From: an uncultured Ezakiella sp.
GTDB lineage: Bacteria > Bacillota > Clostridia > Tissierellales > Peptoniphilaceae
DNA: 64,000 nt
Direction of reading: 5' to 3'
Assembly: GCF_943913045.1 (NCBI RefSeq)
Contig: NZ_CALTVH010000004.1
Location: forward strand, 1-64,000
The notes under the pieces are model-generated. The model ran no database searches. It was not told the DNA's origin and saw only the letters and a program-made list of their open reading frames with translations. Every line of letters begins with the position of its first letter. Position 1 is the first letter of the stretch. Of the stretch, positions 33,310 to 42,336 are shown piece after piece. The position numbers and the translations under genes are program-made.

Positions 33310-35646
33310 TTATTCACCAAAAATTTCTTTCGCCACACTTACATTTTTCTTGGCGTCCTTAAGATAATAATTTGCCTGGATTTCATCCGCATAAGCTTCT
33401 GTTAGGACCGCGCCGCCTACCATAATCCTGGCATCGGGCAATTCTTTTTTTATTTGCTCAATTGTTAATCGCATGTTTTCCAAGGTCGTCGTCATAAGTG
33501 CACTTAAGCCGATGAGTTGAATATTTCTCTTTTTGGCCTCAGCGACAATTGTCTCTGGGTCCACATTTCTACCCAGGTCAATCACATTGTAGCCGTAGTT
33601 TTCTAATATGACCTTGGCAATATTTTTCCCAATGTCGTGGATGTCACCCTTGACAGTTGCGACAATAATGTCGCCCTTGGAAATAGTTTCCTTGCCGGAC
33701 TTGGCAATTGAGGCCTTAATAACTTCAAAGCCAGCTTCAGCAGCGCTGGCACTTTTTATTAGTTGTGGAAGAAAAATTATTCCCCTTTCAAAATCGTCGC
33801 CTACCTTATCAAGGGCCGGAATCAAATAATCATCCACAATTTCCAGCTCAGTTTTTTCCTGTAAAAGTATTTTAACTTGGTCTTTAACATTTTCCTTTAG
33901 CCCCTTGTAGACGGCTGTTTGAATATCCATGTCTATATTTTTTTCCTTGTCAGTCAACTGGCTTTGAGAAAATTGTTCTACAAAATCATCCACGGCTCCA
34001 GCCTGGTTGGTCAATACCTTAAAAGCAGCAATAGCCTCCATCATCCTGGCGGAATTTGGATTTATAATTGCCATATTGAGACCAGCGTTCATTGCTAAGT
34101 TTAAGAAGCTGGCATTAATAATATCCCTGCTGGGCAGGCCAAAACTAATATTGGAAACTCCAAGAAGGGTTTTTACACCTAGTTCATCCCTGACTAATTC
34201 CATAGTTTTAATGGTCTCCATGGCTCCTTCGGGATTTGAAGAAACGGTCAGAGTCAGACAGTCAATGTAAATATCTCCTCTATCAATCCCCTCTGCCTCA
34301 GCCCTCTTTACAATTTTTTTCGCCAAGGCCAAACGGTCCTCGGCCTTTTCTGGAATCCCATTTTCATCTATCAAGAGAGCGATGACTTGGGCATTATATT
34401 TTTTTACGAGCGGCAGGATACTATTCATTTTTTCTTCTTCGCCATTAACTGAATTCACTATAGCTTTGCCATTATAGACTCTAAGGGCAGATTCTATGGC
34501 CACAGGATTGGTCGAGTCAATTTGCAGGGGCGTATCCAGAACTCCTTGCAAGGCCTTGACTATTTTTGCCTGCATGGCCGCTTCGTCAATGCCAGGAAAA
34601 CCTACATTTACATCCAAGATTTCAGCCCCAGCATCTACTTGGGCGATTGCTTCTCTGATAAAAAAGTCCATGTCCTCGTTTTTGAGAGCCTCTTGGAATC
34701 TTTTTTTGCCAGTTGGATTTAATCGTTCACCAACCACCTTAAAGGCATAATTATTTAAAATTTTCAAGGCTGATGATGGACCAGAAATTTTATTTATCTT
34801 TCTTGTCTTAACTGGCTTGCCCTTGTATGAATCAGCCAAAATTTTTATAAATCTTTGGTCTGTACCGCAGCATCCACCAATGTATTTGACGCCCAAGTCT
34901 AAAATTTGCCCCATAGTCTTGGCAAAGTCTTCGGGCGATAAATTATAATTTCCATCCATATCTGGAAAGCCAGCGTTGGGCTTAACTATTAAATCAATAT
35001 CTGTTAAGCCAGCAAGCTTTTCTACCATCTTAACCATCTCGGCCGGCCCCAGTGAGCAGTTGATGCCAAGGGCACTCACGCCCAGGCCTTGGACCATGTT
35101 AACAAAAGTCTCCATGCTCACGCCTGCAAAAGTTCGACCGTCTTCTTCAAAAGTCATGGTCACAAAAATAGGCTTATCCGTAGTTTCGTGGGCAGCCAAA
35201 ATTGCCGCCTTAACTTCTAAAAGGTCGGTCATGGTTTCTATTACAATAAGATCAGTATTTTCTTCTCCTGCCTTGATGACTTCCTTGAAAATATCAATGG
35301 CCTCTTCAAATTTCAAGGCCCCCATGGGTTCAAGCATTTCTCCAATCGGTCCTATGTCAAGGGCCACACGAGCGCCAGTTTTTTGGGCAAGATTTTTAGC
35401 ATTTGCAGTCGCAGCCCTGACCACTTCTAGGGTTTTTTTAGATCCAAGCTTCCGCCTGTTGGCACCAAAAGTACAGGCGTAAATTAAATCAGCCCCTGCG
35501 TCAATATATTTTTGATAAACGCCATTTACCATATCAGGATTTTTTATATTTAACAATTCTGGAATATCGCCCACTTCCATGCCAGCCTTTTGCAGCATAG
35601 TCCCCATGGCCCCATCCAAAATCACAACTCTATTTTTGGTATCCAC
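33310..35646 (-). CDS. metH: Cobalamin-dependent methionine synthase, without activation domain
   Basis: The protein of about 778 residues transfers a methyl group from 5-methyl-THF to homocysteine through B12. Domains in order: homocysteine-binding with GAMGTML and zinc ligands GINCSLGP and IGGCCGT; pterin-binding (FKVVGERLNPTG); B12 cap helices; and B12-binding with GDIHDIGKN. It ends there, so the C-terminal AdoMet activation domain of E. coli MetH is missing and is supplied by the gene upstream. The GTG at 35646 follows GGGGAG; the frame extends further but overlaps that gene heavily. Confidence 0.93.
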   Translation of the reverse strand: MDTKNRVVILDGAMGTMLQKAGMEVGDIPELLNIKNPDMVNGVYQKYIDAGADLIYACTFGANRRKLGSKKTLEVVRAATANAKNLAQKTGARVALDIGPIGEMLEPMGALKFEEAIDIFKEVIKAGEENTDLIVIETMTDLLEVKAAILAAHETTDKPIFVTMTFEEDGRTFAGVSMETFVNMVQGLGVSALGINCSLGPAEMVKMVEKLAGLTDIDLIVKPNAGFPDMDGNYNLSPEDFAKTMGQILDLGVKYIGGCCGTDQRFIKILADSYKGKPVKTRKINKISGPSSALKILNNYAFKVVGERLNPTGKKRFQEALKNEDMDFFIREAIAQVDAGAEILDVNVGFPGIDEAAMQAKIVKALQGVLDTPLQIDSTNPVAIESALRVYNGKAIVNSVNGEEEKMNSILPLVKKYNAQVIALLIDENGIPEKAEDRLALAKKIVKRAEAEGIDRGDIYIDCLTLTVSSNPEGAMETIKTMELVRDELGVKTLLGVSNISFGLPSRDIINASFLNLAMNAGLNMAIINPNSARMMEAIAAFKVLTNQAGAVDDFVEQFSQSQLTDKEKNIDMDIQTAVYKGLKENVKDQVKILLQEKTELEIVDDYLIPALDKVGDDFERGIIFLPQLIKSASAAEAGFEVIKASIAKSGKETISKGDIIVATVKGDIHDIGKNIAKVILENYGYNVIDLGRNVDPETIVAEAKKRNIQLIGLSALMTTTLENMRLTIEQIKKELPDARIMVGGAVLTEAYADEIQANYYLKDAKKNVSVAKEIFGE

Positions 35647-36292
35647 AATACTCTCCCCTTCTTCTAAATTCGCAATCCATAAATAACCTGCAAGACTCGC
35701 AGCCCCTGTGCCTGTGCGTTTGTTTGTTTTGAGACACGCCCACAAGTGCACTTATAGACTTGCGTGGAACCATAATTCCCTCTCTTGTAGTCGTAAGTCC
35801 CAATTCTTTTTTTGCATTGATCAAAGTCAAAAATTTATCTTGAATGCCAATGGGCAGGTCGCCGTAACCCGGCGAAAACATATCAGTAAAATAAAAACCA
35901 TCAAAGTCCTCATGCAAGTTCTCAGCTACATTATCAGCCAAAGCTTCCACAGCCGCACTGGCCGCCGCATCGGTAACCACGCTTAGACTCAAATCTGTAA
36001 AGGACAGACGGCGGACCTCCATCTCGATCTCCTGGCCCAAAGTTACAGCAAGCAAAATGACCTTAAAAGAATCCTTGTCCATGTCATTTATATCCTGGCC
36101 CAGCAGAATATCTTTTAAAGTCGGATCCTCTTTGTCAAAAACCCTGTAGACAAATTTTGGCCGCGAAACTTTTTCTACAATAGCCAAAGCTCGATCAATC
36201 TCGTCCATAATTTCTCCAGGTACCTCTCCATATCTATAGCCTAAATATTTTAATATTGCATTTTTATTTATAGATTCAAAAAAATTGTTCAT
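35630..36292 (-). CDS. Stand-alone methionine synthase activation domain protein
   Basis: The 220-residue protein matches the vitamin B12-dependent methionine synthase activation domain, with FYFTDMFSPGYGDLPI as the AdoMet-binding region and a C-terminal RHRGCESC cysteine motif. It would remethylate oxidised cobalamin on MetH using AdoMet and a reductase. A separate gene upstream of a truncated metH is known in Clostridia. It overlaps metH by 17 bp. A TATAAT with extended -10 (36300-36305) lies so close to the ATG that the leader would be almost absent. Confidence 0.9.
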   Translation of the reverse strand: MNNFFESINKNAILKYLGYRYGEVPGEIMDEIDRALAIVEKVSRPKFVYRVFDKEDPTLKDILLGQDINDMDKDSFKVILLAVTLGQEIEMEVRRLSFTDLSLSVVTDAAASAAVEALADNVAENLHEDFDGFYFTDMFSPGYGDLPIGIQDKFLTLINAKKELGLTTTREGIMVPRKSISALVGVSQNKQTHRHRGCESCRLFMDCEFRRRGEYCGYQK

Positions 36293-36444
36293 AGCCTACA
36301 TTATACCACAGATTCAGGCAAAATTCTAAAAAAAATTACAAAAAATTACATAACAAATAAGTTTCTATTCAAAAGTCGAAATTTCTTAGCCATATAGAAA
36401 CAAAAATTAATATTTGCCAATAAAAAAGCACATATAAAACAAAA

Positions 36445-36468
36445 CGGCTAGGTCCAAAAACCTAACCG
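36445..36468 (-). terminator. Terminator downstream of tRNA-Pro
   Basis: On the minus strand CGGTTAGGT pairs with ACCTAGCCG and is followed by TTTTGTTTT. It lies beyond the phased repeats, so a tRNA-Pro transcript would include them. Confidence 0.7.
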
Positions 36469-36493
36469 CATTTAATACACATAAATATAGATT

Positions 36494-36515
36494 GTCTGCT
36501 ACCAGTCTGCTACCA
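36494..36515 (-). repeat. Two GTCTGCTACCA repeats, 11-bp period
   Basis: GTCTGCTACCA at 36494-36504 is repeated exactly at 36505-36515. This is the distal array of the tRNA-Pro repeat region. Confidence 0.8.
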
Positions 36516-36526
36516 GAATTACAAAA

Positions 36527-36628
36527 TATGCCAAACTATGCCAAACTATTACAAAATTGCAATAACTTCAAAAATGCAAAATCGCTAAATTCAAACACTT
36601 TGACAAACTATGCCAAAGTGTGCCAAAC
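36527..36628 (-). repeat. Two groups of TATGCCAAAC repeats, 10-bp period
   Basis: TATGCCAAAC lies at 36527 and 36537, with a diverged third unit at 36547. A second group has TTTGACAAAC (36599), TATGCCAAAG (36609) and TGTGCCAAAC (36619), ending 12 bp from the tRNA-Pro CCA. All units share one orientation. Confidence 0.8.
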
Positions 36629-36640
36629 TATAAAAATCAA

Positions 36641-36717
36641 TGGTCGGGATGACAGGATTTGAACCTGCGGCCTCATCGTCCCGAACGACGCGCGCTACCG
36701 ACCTGCGCTACATCCCG
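36641..36717 (-). tRNA. tRNA-Pro, anticodon CGG
   Basis: A 77-nt cloverleaf: acceptor CGGGATG/CATCCCG, anticodon CGG in loop TTCGGGA, T-loop TTCAAAT and an encoded CCA end. Confidence 0.96.
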
Positions 36718-36753
36718 ACAACTTTTTCATTATAGCACTGGCATTTTTCCTTG

Positions 36754-37428
36754 TCAATTATGGACGCTGCCGTCAAGTAAGTCACTGTTGACATTGGGCA
36801 GGCTCCACCTATATTTTATTGACAGTAGTCTAATCAGTATAATTATTATTACGCTGATTAAAAATGCTTTGGGCTCTCTGATAAGAGGTCTTAGATACAA
36901 GAATGAAAGTCCGCCTACAAGGGATGCCATGGCGTAGATTGTATTTCTGGTAAAGATAATGGGGATAAAGCCTGATGATATATCCCGCATGTATCCTCCG
37001 CCGCATCCTGTGACTATGCCCACAAAGATAAGTAAAAATTTATTTTGCCCGTGACCCATCCTCATGGCCATGCTAATCCCATTTATAGTAAAGATTGCAA
37101 GGCCAATGGCGTCGAAGACCGATACTACTTTTACATACATGACCATAAACTGTTTGTTATTGAATTTATTGTTGTGCATAAAGAATAATATGAGGACAAT
37201 AGCGGTTGCAATCGAAACGCTGGTATAAATCGTTTTTATAAAGGCGGTTGGTGGCGTTATCCCTAGGATTATATCTCTAAAGACGCCACCACCTACTGCG
37301 GTCATAACTGCGATAACAATTATGCCAAATATATCCATACCCTTTCTGATTGCGACCAGGGCTCCAGATGATGCAAATGCAATTGTACCTATTATTTCTA
37401 AAATATAGTATAGCCTATCAAAGTCCAC
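36754..37428 (-). CDS. Trimeric intracellular cation channel (TRIC/UPF0126) family protein
   Basis: The 224-residue membrane protein has about seven helices in two homologous halves, each with a glycine-rich motif followed by Arg-Asp: GGGVFRD and GGGYMRD. This is the prokaryotic TRIC signature; characterised members form homotrimeric cation channels. It follows the cardiolipin synthase gene by 17 bp and is probably cotranscribed. The physiological ion is unknown. Confidence 0.9.
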   Translation of the reverse strand: MDFDRLYYILEIIGTIAFASSGALVAIRKGMDIFGIIVIAVMTAVGGGVFRDIILGITPPTAFIKTIYTSVSIATAIVLILFFMHNNKFNNKQFMVMYVKVVSVFDAIGLAIFTINGISMAMRMGHGQNKFLLIFVGIVTGCGGGYMRDISSGFIPIIFTRNTIYAMASLVGGLSFLYLRPLIREPKAFLISVIIIILIRLLSIKYRWSLPNVNSDLLDGSVHN

Positions 37429-37445
37429 TAAGACCCTCCTCTTTC

Positions 37446-38894
37446 TTATAATAATGGGCTTAACAATCTGGAAAAGTTCTCTTTAACCTTGACAAATTTA
37501 GATCTCTTGTCGTAGATTTCCTTGGTAATTTCGCTTGAGTTTTCTTCTATATCTGTTAGAAATTTATTTGAAAATTTAAGGGCGGTTTCCTTGTCATAGA
37601 TAAAGGCGTTTATTTCAAAATTCAAATGAAAACTGCGTTCGTCCATGTTGGAAGTCCCAACCGTTAAAATTTCATCGTCAATAATCATGACCTTGGAGTG
37701 TTGGAAGCCCTTTTCATAAAAATAAAATTTGACTCCCGCCTTCAATAAATCGCCCACATAGGACAAATTGGCCCAGTATATAAATGGATGGTCGCCCTTG
37801 TAGGGGAGCATGACTCTGATGTCAACTCCAGATAGGCTGGCAACCCTAAGTCCTTCCAGGACTGAGTCATCGGGAATAAAATAAGGCGTTTCTATATAAA
37901 TAGTTTTTTTGGCCAATGAGATCATCTTTAGCATGCCGTCTTTGACGCTAGGCCAAATAGAGTCAGGCCCCGCACTTACGATTTGCATTGGGATTTTGCC
38001 TGAGACTTCTGCGTCTCTAATTGGTTTTTTATATTGAACTTCCTTGCCTGCTGCAAAGGAAAAGTCAAGTTCAAAACGATATTGAAATTTTTGAACGGCA
38101 TCTCCCATGACGCGAATAGCCGAGTCCCTCCAGCCATCAAACTTCCTGCCGCCTGTAATGTATTCATCGCCAATATTGTATCCGCCGACGTAACCGATTT
38201 TACCGTCAATCACATAATTTTTTCTGTGGTTGCGGTAGTTGATCCGTGGCGATATAAAAGAAATAAAGAAGGGGAAGAAAAATTCCACTTGGACTCCGCC
38301 AGCTCTTGCCCTTTTGACATGCTTTTTCCAAAAAGTCCTGGCGCCCATGCCGTCAGATAAAAGCTTAACATCCAAGCCCTCCTGTGCCCTCTTGATAAGC
38401 AGGTCTATTAACTCTTTGCCAATCTTGTCCGCCCTCATAATATAAGTCTGAATATAAATATATTCCTTGGCGTTTCTGATATCTTCAAAGAGTTGGTCAA
38501 AGAGTTCCTCACCTTCAAAAACTGTTTGAATTTCATTGTTAAAAGTGAGCTTACTTTGTGAGTTTAAATAAAGCATTTGGAAGAGGCTTTCGTATCTGTC
38601 CATATAGTTACGATTAGCCAGAGCCGCATTATAAGAAAGCAGAAAATCCTCACTTGCATCTAAGTGCCCTTTACTAGTGCCTAAGTCCTTGATGCTTTTT
38701 GATTCAAACATCTTCCGCTTGTTAAAGTCACGGCCCAACCACAAATACAAAAAGAAACCGGCGCCTGGTAGGAGGACCATAATCATAATCCACAGCCAAG
38801 TCGACCTGGTGTTCCGCCTTTCCATAACGATAATTACAATGGCTAAAACTGTATTAATCCACAATAAGTTAGAAAAAATTTTTGCAGCAGTCAT
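37446..38894 (-). CDS. cls: Cardiolipin synthase (phospholipase D family)
   Basis: The 482-residue protein has two N-terminal membrane helices, the ClsA-type PLDc_N region (STWLWIMIMVLLPGAGFFLYLWLGR), and two HKD motifs, HRKNYVID and HSKVMIID. It joins two phosphatidylglycerols to make cardiolipin at the membrane. The length is normal. It lies 20 bp downstream of typA and upstream of the TRIC gene. Confidence 0.94.
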   Translation of the reverse strand: MTAAKIFSNLLWINTVLAIVIIVMERRNTRSTWLWIMIMVLLPGAGFFLYLWLGRDFNKRKMFESKSIKDLGTSKGHLDASEDFLLSYNAALANRNYMDRYESLFQMLYLNSQSKLTFNNEIQTVFEGEELFDQLFEDIRNAKEYIYIQTYIMRADKIGKELIDLLIKRAQEGLDVKLLSDGMGARTFWKKHVKRARAGGVQVEFFFPFFISFISPRINYRNHRKNYVIDGKIGYVGGYNIGDEYITGGRKFDGWRDSAIRVMGDAVQKFQYRFELDFSFAAGKEVQYKKPIRDAEVSGKIPMQIVSAGPDSIWPSVKDGMLKMISLAKKTIYIETPYFIPDDSVLEGLRVASLSGVDIRVMLPYKGDHPFIYWANLSYVGDLLKAGVKFYFYEKGFQHSKVMIIDDEILTVGTSNMDERSFHLNFEINAFIYDKETALKFSNKFLTDIEENSSEITKEIYDKRSKFVKVKENFSRLLSPLL

Positions 38895-38914
38895 CTTCCA
38901 CCCTTTAAATCCTT

Positions 38915-40720
38915 TTATTTTTTACTTTTGTATCTCTTTTGATTTGATAAAATTTTCTTTCTAAGTCTGATTGATTTTGGAGTTACCTCGATCAATTCAT
39001 CGTCTTCTATAAATTCCAGGGCTTCTTCCAAACTCATAACGATTGGAGGCACTAGCCTTAATGCGTCATCAGTACCAGCCGCCCTCATATTAGTCTTTTG
39101 TTTTTCCTTGCCGACATTTACCTCAATGTCCAGGCCCTTTGGATTTTCGCCTACAATCATGCCTTCGTAAACTTCAACGCCTGGCCCGATAAATAGATTG
39201 CCACGCTCTTGGGCTTGGTAGAGGCCGTAAGAAGTTGAAGTTGTAGTTTCAAATGCAATCAAAGAACCCATTTGTCTTTTAGGAATATCGCCCTTATAAG
39301 GTTCATAGGCCTTAAATTCTGTATTTAAAATTCCCTCGCCCCTGGTGTCGGTCATAAATTCTTGCCTGTAGCCGATTAGGCCACGAGCAGGAATATCAAA
39401 TTCCAATCTGGAATAGCCGCCCCTTGATTCGGTCATATTGCGGAGCTCGCCACGTCTTTGTCCAAGCTTGTCCATAACAGGACCAATATAGGCCTGGTCA
39501 ACGTCGATCATAACCCTTTCAATAGGCTCGCACTTTCTGCCGTCAATTTCCCTGTAGATAACCTGGGGTTTTGAAACTTGGAATTCGTAGCCTTCCCTTC
39601 TCATCGTTTCAATTAAAACTGAGATATGAAGTTCCCCACGTCCATAAACAATAAAGCTATCAGTCGTGTCAGTTTCTTTAACCTTCATGGAAACGTTGGT
39701 TTCGATTTCCTTCATGAGGCGTGAGCGCAGCTGCCTACTGGTTACATAATCGCCCTCCCGACCTGCAAAAGGTGAATCGTTTACGCTAAAGGTCATAGAA
39801 ATTGTTGGCTCTGAAATTTTTACAAATTCCAAGGGCTCTTCGCCTTCAACAGTAATTGTGTCGCCAATTTCAATTCCTTCGATTCCGCTAACAGCGACAA
39901 TATTGCCTGCAGTTGAGCTTTCGACTTCAACCCTTTCCAGACCATCAAATTCAAAGAGTCCACTGATTTTGGATTTGACATGTCGGTCGGGGTAGGCCTT
40001 GTTGACAACTACAATATTTTGCTTCTGACTAATGGTTCCACTTTCGATTTTACCAATGCCAATCCTACCCAAAAATTCACTATAGTCAATGGTTGAAATG
40101 AGGAGTTTTGGATTTGCGTCCACGTCTCCCTTTGGCTTTGGAATGTATTTTATAATGGCATCAAAGAGGTCCTTCATATTTTGAGCTGGCTCTAAGGCAC
40201 TGTAGCCGCAGTAGCCGTCCCTGGCTGATGCAAATAAAAATGGTGCATCCAATTGGTCGTCGCTGGCGCCCAATTCAATAAATAAATCCAAGACTTCATC
40301 GATTACATCGTCAATGCGGGCATCTTTTCTGTCAATTTTATTTATTACAACTATAACCTTGAGGCCCAGTTCAAGTGCCTTCTTCAAAACAAATTTAGTC
40401 TGTGGCATTGGGCCCTCGTAGGCGTCTACCAGCAAGAGAACTCCGCTCGCCATCTTTAAAACACGTTCAACCTCGCCACCAAAATCAGCGTGGCCTGGCG
40501 TGTCTATAATATTAATCTTTGTATCATTATAATAAACTGCTGTATTTTTACTTGTAATTGTAATTCCGCGTTCGCGTTCAATATCGCCAGAATCCATGAC
40601 CCTATCTTTGACAACTTGGTTTTGCCTAAAAATCCCAGATTGTCTGAGCATGGAGTCGACCAAAGTTGTCTTGCCGTGGTCAACGTGAGCGATAATTGCT
40701 ATATTTCTAATATCTTCCAT
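38915..40720 (-). CDS. typA: Ribosome-associated translational GTPase TypA/BipA
   Basis: The 601-residue GTPase has G1 AHVDHGKTT, G3 DTPGHAD and G4 NKID, then beta-barrel, EF-G-like and C-terminal domains (RGLIGYRQEFMTDTRGEG). It binds ribosomes at the EF-G site and aids 50S assembly, especially under stress or cold. The promoter directly upstream overlaps the terminator of the preceding gene. Confidence 0.97.
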   Translation of the reverse strand: MEDIRNIAIIAHVDHGKTTLVDSMLRQSGIFRQNQVVKDRVMDSGDIERERGITITSKNTAVYYNDTKINIIDTPGHADFGGEVERVLKMASGVLLLVDAYEGPMPQTKFVLKKALELGLKVIVVINKIDRKDARIDDVIDEVLDLFIELGASDDQLDAPFLFASARDGYCGYSALEPAQNMKDLFDAIIKYIPKPKGDVDANPKLLISTIDYSEFLGRIGIGKIESGTISQKQNIVVVNKAYPDRHVKSKISGLFEFDGLERVEVESSTAGNIVAVSGIEGIEIGDTITVEGEEPLEFVKISEPTISMTFSVNDSPFAGREGDYVTSRQLRSRLMKEIETNVSMKVKETDTTDSFIVYGRGELHISVLIETMRREGYEFQVSKPQVIYREIDGRKCEPIERVMIDVDQAYIGPVMDKLGQRRGELRNMTESRGGYSRLEFDIPARGLIGYRQEFMTDTRGEGILNTEFKAYEPYKGDIPKRQMGSLIAFETTTSTSYGLYQAQERGNLFIGPGVEVYEGMIVGENPKGLDIEVNVGKEKQKTNMRAAGTDDALRLVPPIVMSLEEALEFIEDDELIEVTPKSIRLRKKILSNQKRYKSKK

Positions 40721-40741
40721 AAAAACTTCCTTTCACCCGTA

Positions 40742-40771
40742 ATTATACAACAAAAAAGACACTCATTACAA
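40742..40771 (-). promoter_or_regulatory. Promoter of typA
   Basis: TTGTAA (40766-40771) and TATAAT (40742-40747) are 18 bp apart. The -35 box lies in the loop of the upstream terminator hairpin. Confidence 0.55.
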
Positions 40772-40777
40772 GTGTCT
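40757..40777 (-). terminator. Terminator of the RsbW-like gene
   Basis: AGACACT and AGTGTCT flank a 7-base loop and are followed by six T residues on the minus strand. Confidence 0.8.
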
Positions 40778-40795
40778 AGGCGATTTAAATCACTT

Positions 40796-41182
40796 TTACT
40801 TAAAATACTTTATGCAGGTTACAATATTTGCACAAGCCTGGAGCTCATCTGTAAGTGCTCCAACAATGCCAAGTCCCCTGCCGCCCATTAGCGACGCGTC
40901 TGACCTTGGCCTTAGAGGCTTTGTAATTCCCTTACCCTCATCTTTGACTGCAATAGTGATTTGCGAATCCAAAATGTGGATGGCCAGCCATATATTTTTT
41001 CTCTCATCCATCATATTACCATGCATGGCCGAGTTAATCATGAGTTCGTTAAGTATGAGCCTAATATCAAAAAGCTCTTCATCATCATTTATGTAATTGC
41101 TAATCACGTCCATAACATTGCGGTTGAAATTTTTTATGTCATCAATGTTAGAGCTAACCGACGCATAGTAATCAAAACTCAT
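40796..41182 (-). CDS. ATP-binding protein of the RsbW/SpoIIAB (HATPase_c_2) type
   Basis: The 128-residue GHKL ATPase domain has an N box LNELMINSAMHGN, G1 DEGKGI and G2 GGRGLGI. Such proteins act as anti-sigma serine kinases that phosphorylate an anti-anti-sigma partner. No anti-anti-sigma, phosphatase or sigma factor gene is adjacent, so its partner is unknown. It has its own terminator. Confidence 0.82.
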   Translation of the reverse strand: MSFDYYASVSSNIDDIKNFNRNVMDVISNYINDDEELFDIRLILNELMINSAMHGNMMDERKNIWLAIHILDSQITIAVKDEGKGITKPLRPRSDASLMGGRGLGIVGALTDELQACANIVTCIKYFK

Positions 41183-41356
41183 GGTCTCACCCCTTTCCTA
41201 AAGATTTTATACCCCCTTTAAAATTTTATAAACAGCAAAAGCCTTGTAAATCCAATTTTCATTGATTTTTATTAATTTTATTTAACAAAAGTCTCTTATG
41301 TTTTCTGTAAAAATTTTTTATAAATATTTTTGATAAAGAAAATTTGCCCACAAAAA

Positions 41357-41396
41357 AACTGCATAGACTTTTGCATTTATTGCAAGCCATGCAGTT
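41357..41396 (-). terminator. Terminator of the murJ-C39 peptidase gene run
   Basis: On the minus strand AACTGCAT with a second TTGCA block pairs with TGCAA and ATGCAGTT and is followed by seven T residues. Confidence 0.8.
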
Positions 41397-41403
41397 GTAA
41401 TTT

Positions 41404-42327
41404 TTATTTTTTATAAAGGGTCCAAGCGCCTTTAATAATTTGTGTGAGCTCATCAAAGGGGAGTTCCCTTAACGAATACTCGATTGAGTTGGAATCATTT
41501 ATTATAAAGCCCTTGTCATTGTATCCGACGATTAGCATGTAGTGGCCAATATTTGTAAACTTGGACTTGCCAATGTTAATCAGTATTGGATTACCCGTAT
41601 CCAAGTGCCTCTTGTACTTGGACTCTACTGTTGGCAAATCATCCGATCCTATGCCGCGACTGGCCAGGAGTTCTCTAATGCCCTCCCAGGAAGTCCCAAT
41701 ATTTTTCAGATAATAATTTTTCTCCCTCATCTCATCCATAATTGCGAGGGGATTTTCAGATCCACCGTAACCATTTATAATCATGGTTGCAGTGGTCGGT
41801 CCGCAGCCTATAATAGCGTAGGGCTCTTCGTATTCCCTGTAGCCCCAGCGCTCATCCCAGAGAATATAGAGGGGGAATTTCCTATTTAATTCATAGGTCT
41901 CCTCTGGCTTGGAAGAAATATTTTCAAAAGTGTTTTTCTTGTCAGCATAGCCTCGGACAAAGGCAAGGGCCCTTGGTCGATTGGCTCCGAGCTTTAAAAA
42001 ACTCTCCGGATAGAGGTCGGCGTGGTCGTAAATATATTTGGCGTCTTCGGATTTTTCTCCGTAAGTCTTGAGCCTTTGAAGTGCATCCTCCTTGTTATTG
42101 ACCAGTTTTTCCTCCAAGTCAATAGGCTGGACATCGGCTTCTTTCTTTTTTACGACCTCAATGTCTTCGTTTTTTCCTATATTTTCTTTTGTGTCCTCTA
42201 CTATTTTTATATTTTCCTTCTCGCCCTCAGTCCTTGCTATATACTTGTCCTCAAGGACTATATAAATTATAACAACTGTAGCAATCAGGCCAAACATATA
42301 AAAAATTGTTCTTTTAATCTTTTGCAT
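41404..42327 (-). CDS. Membrane-anchored C39-like cysteine peptidase family protein
   Basis: The 307-residue protein has one N-terminal membrane helix (about 7-25), a charged linker, and a C-terminal Peptidase_C39_2 domain from about 148. Cys175 in AIIGCGPTTATM is the presumed nucleophile, with His in NIGHYMLIVGYN and Asn/Asp in INDSNS completing the triad. It is likely exposed on the outer face of the membrane. It follows murJ by 9 bp, which suggests cell-wall work, but the substrate is unknown. Confidence 0.82.
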   Translation of the reverse strand: MQKIKRTIFYMFGLIATVVIIYIVLEDKYIARTEGEKENIKIVEDTKENIGKNEDIEVVKKKEADVQPIDLEEKLVNNKEDALQRLKTYGEKSEDAKYIYDHADLYPESFLKLGANRPRALAFVRGYADKKNTFENISSKPEETYELNRKFPLYILWDERWGYREYEEPYAIIGCGPTTATMIINGYGGSENPLAIMDEMREKNYYLKNIGTSWEGIRELLASRGIGSDDLPTVESKYKRHLDTGNPILINIGKSKFTNIGHYMLIVGYNDKGFIINDSNSIEYSLRELPFDELTQIIKGAWTLYKK

Positions 42328-42336
42328 AAACTTCCT

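Larger units (their letters stand above)
36293..36640. other. Spacer downstream of tRNA-Pro with phased short repeats
   Basis: About 350 bp without a gene. It contains a terminator hairpin (36445-36468), two 11-bp GTCTGCTACCA units, and two groups of 10-bp TATGCCAAAC-type units. I saw no SAM or cobalamin riboswitch fold in front of the methionine operon. Confidence 0.65.

Noticed and set aside
36293..36640. SAM or cobalamin riboswitch ahead of the methionine operon
   Set aside because: No matching conserved blocks (such as the B12 box) or anti-terminator layout could be found, and the promoter sits next to the start codon.
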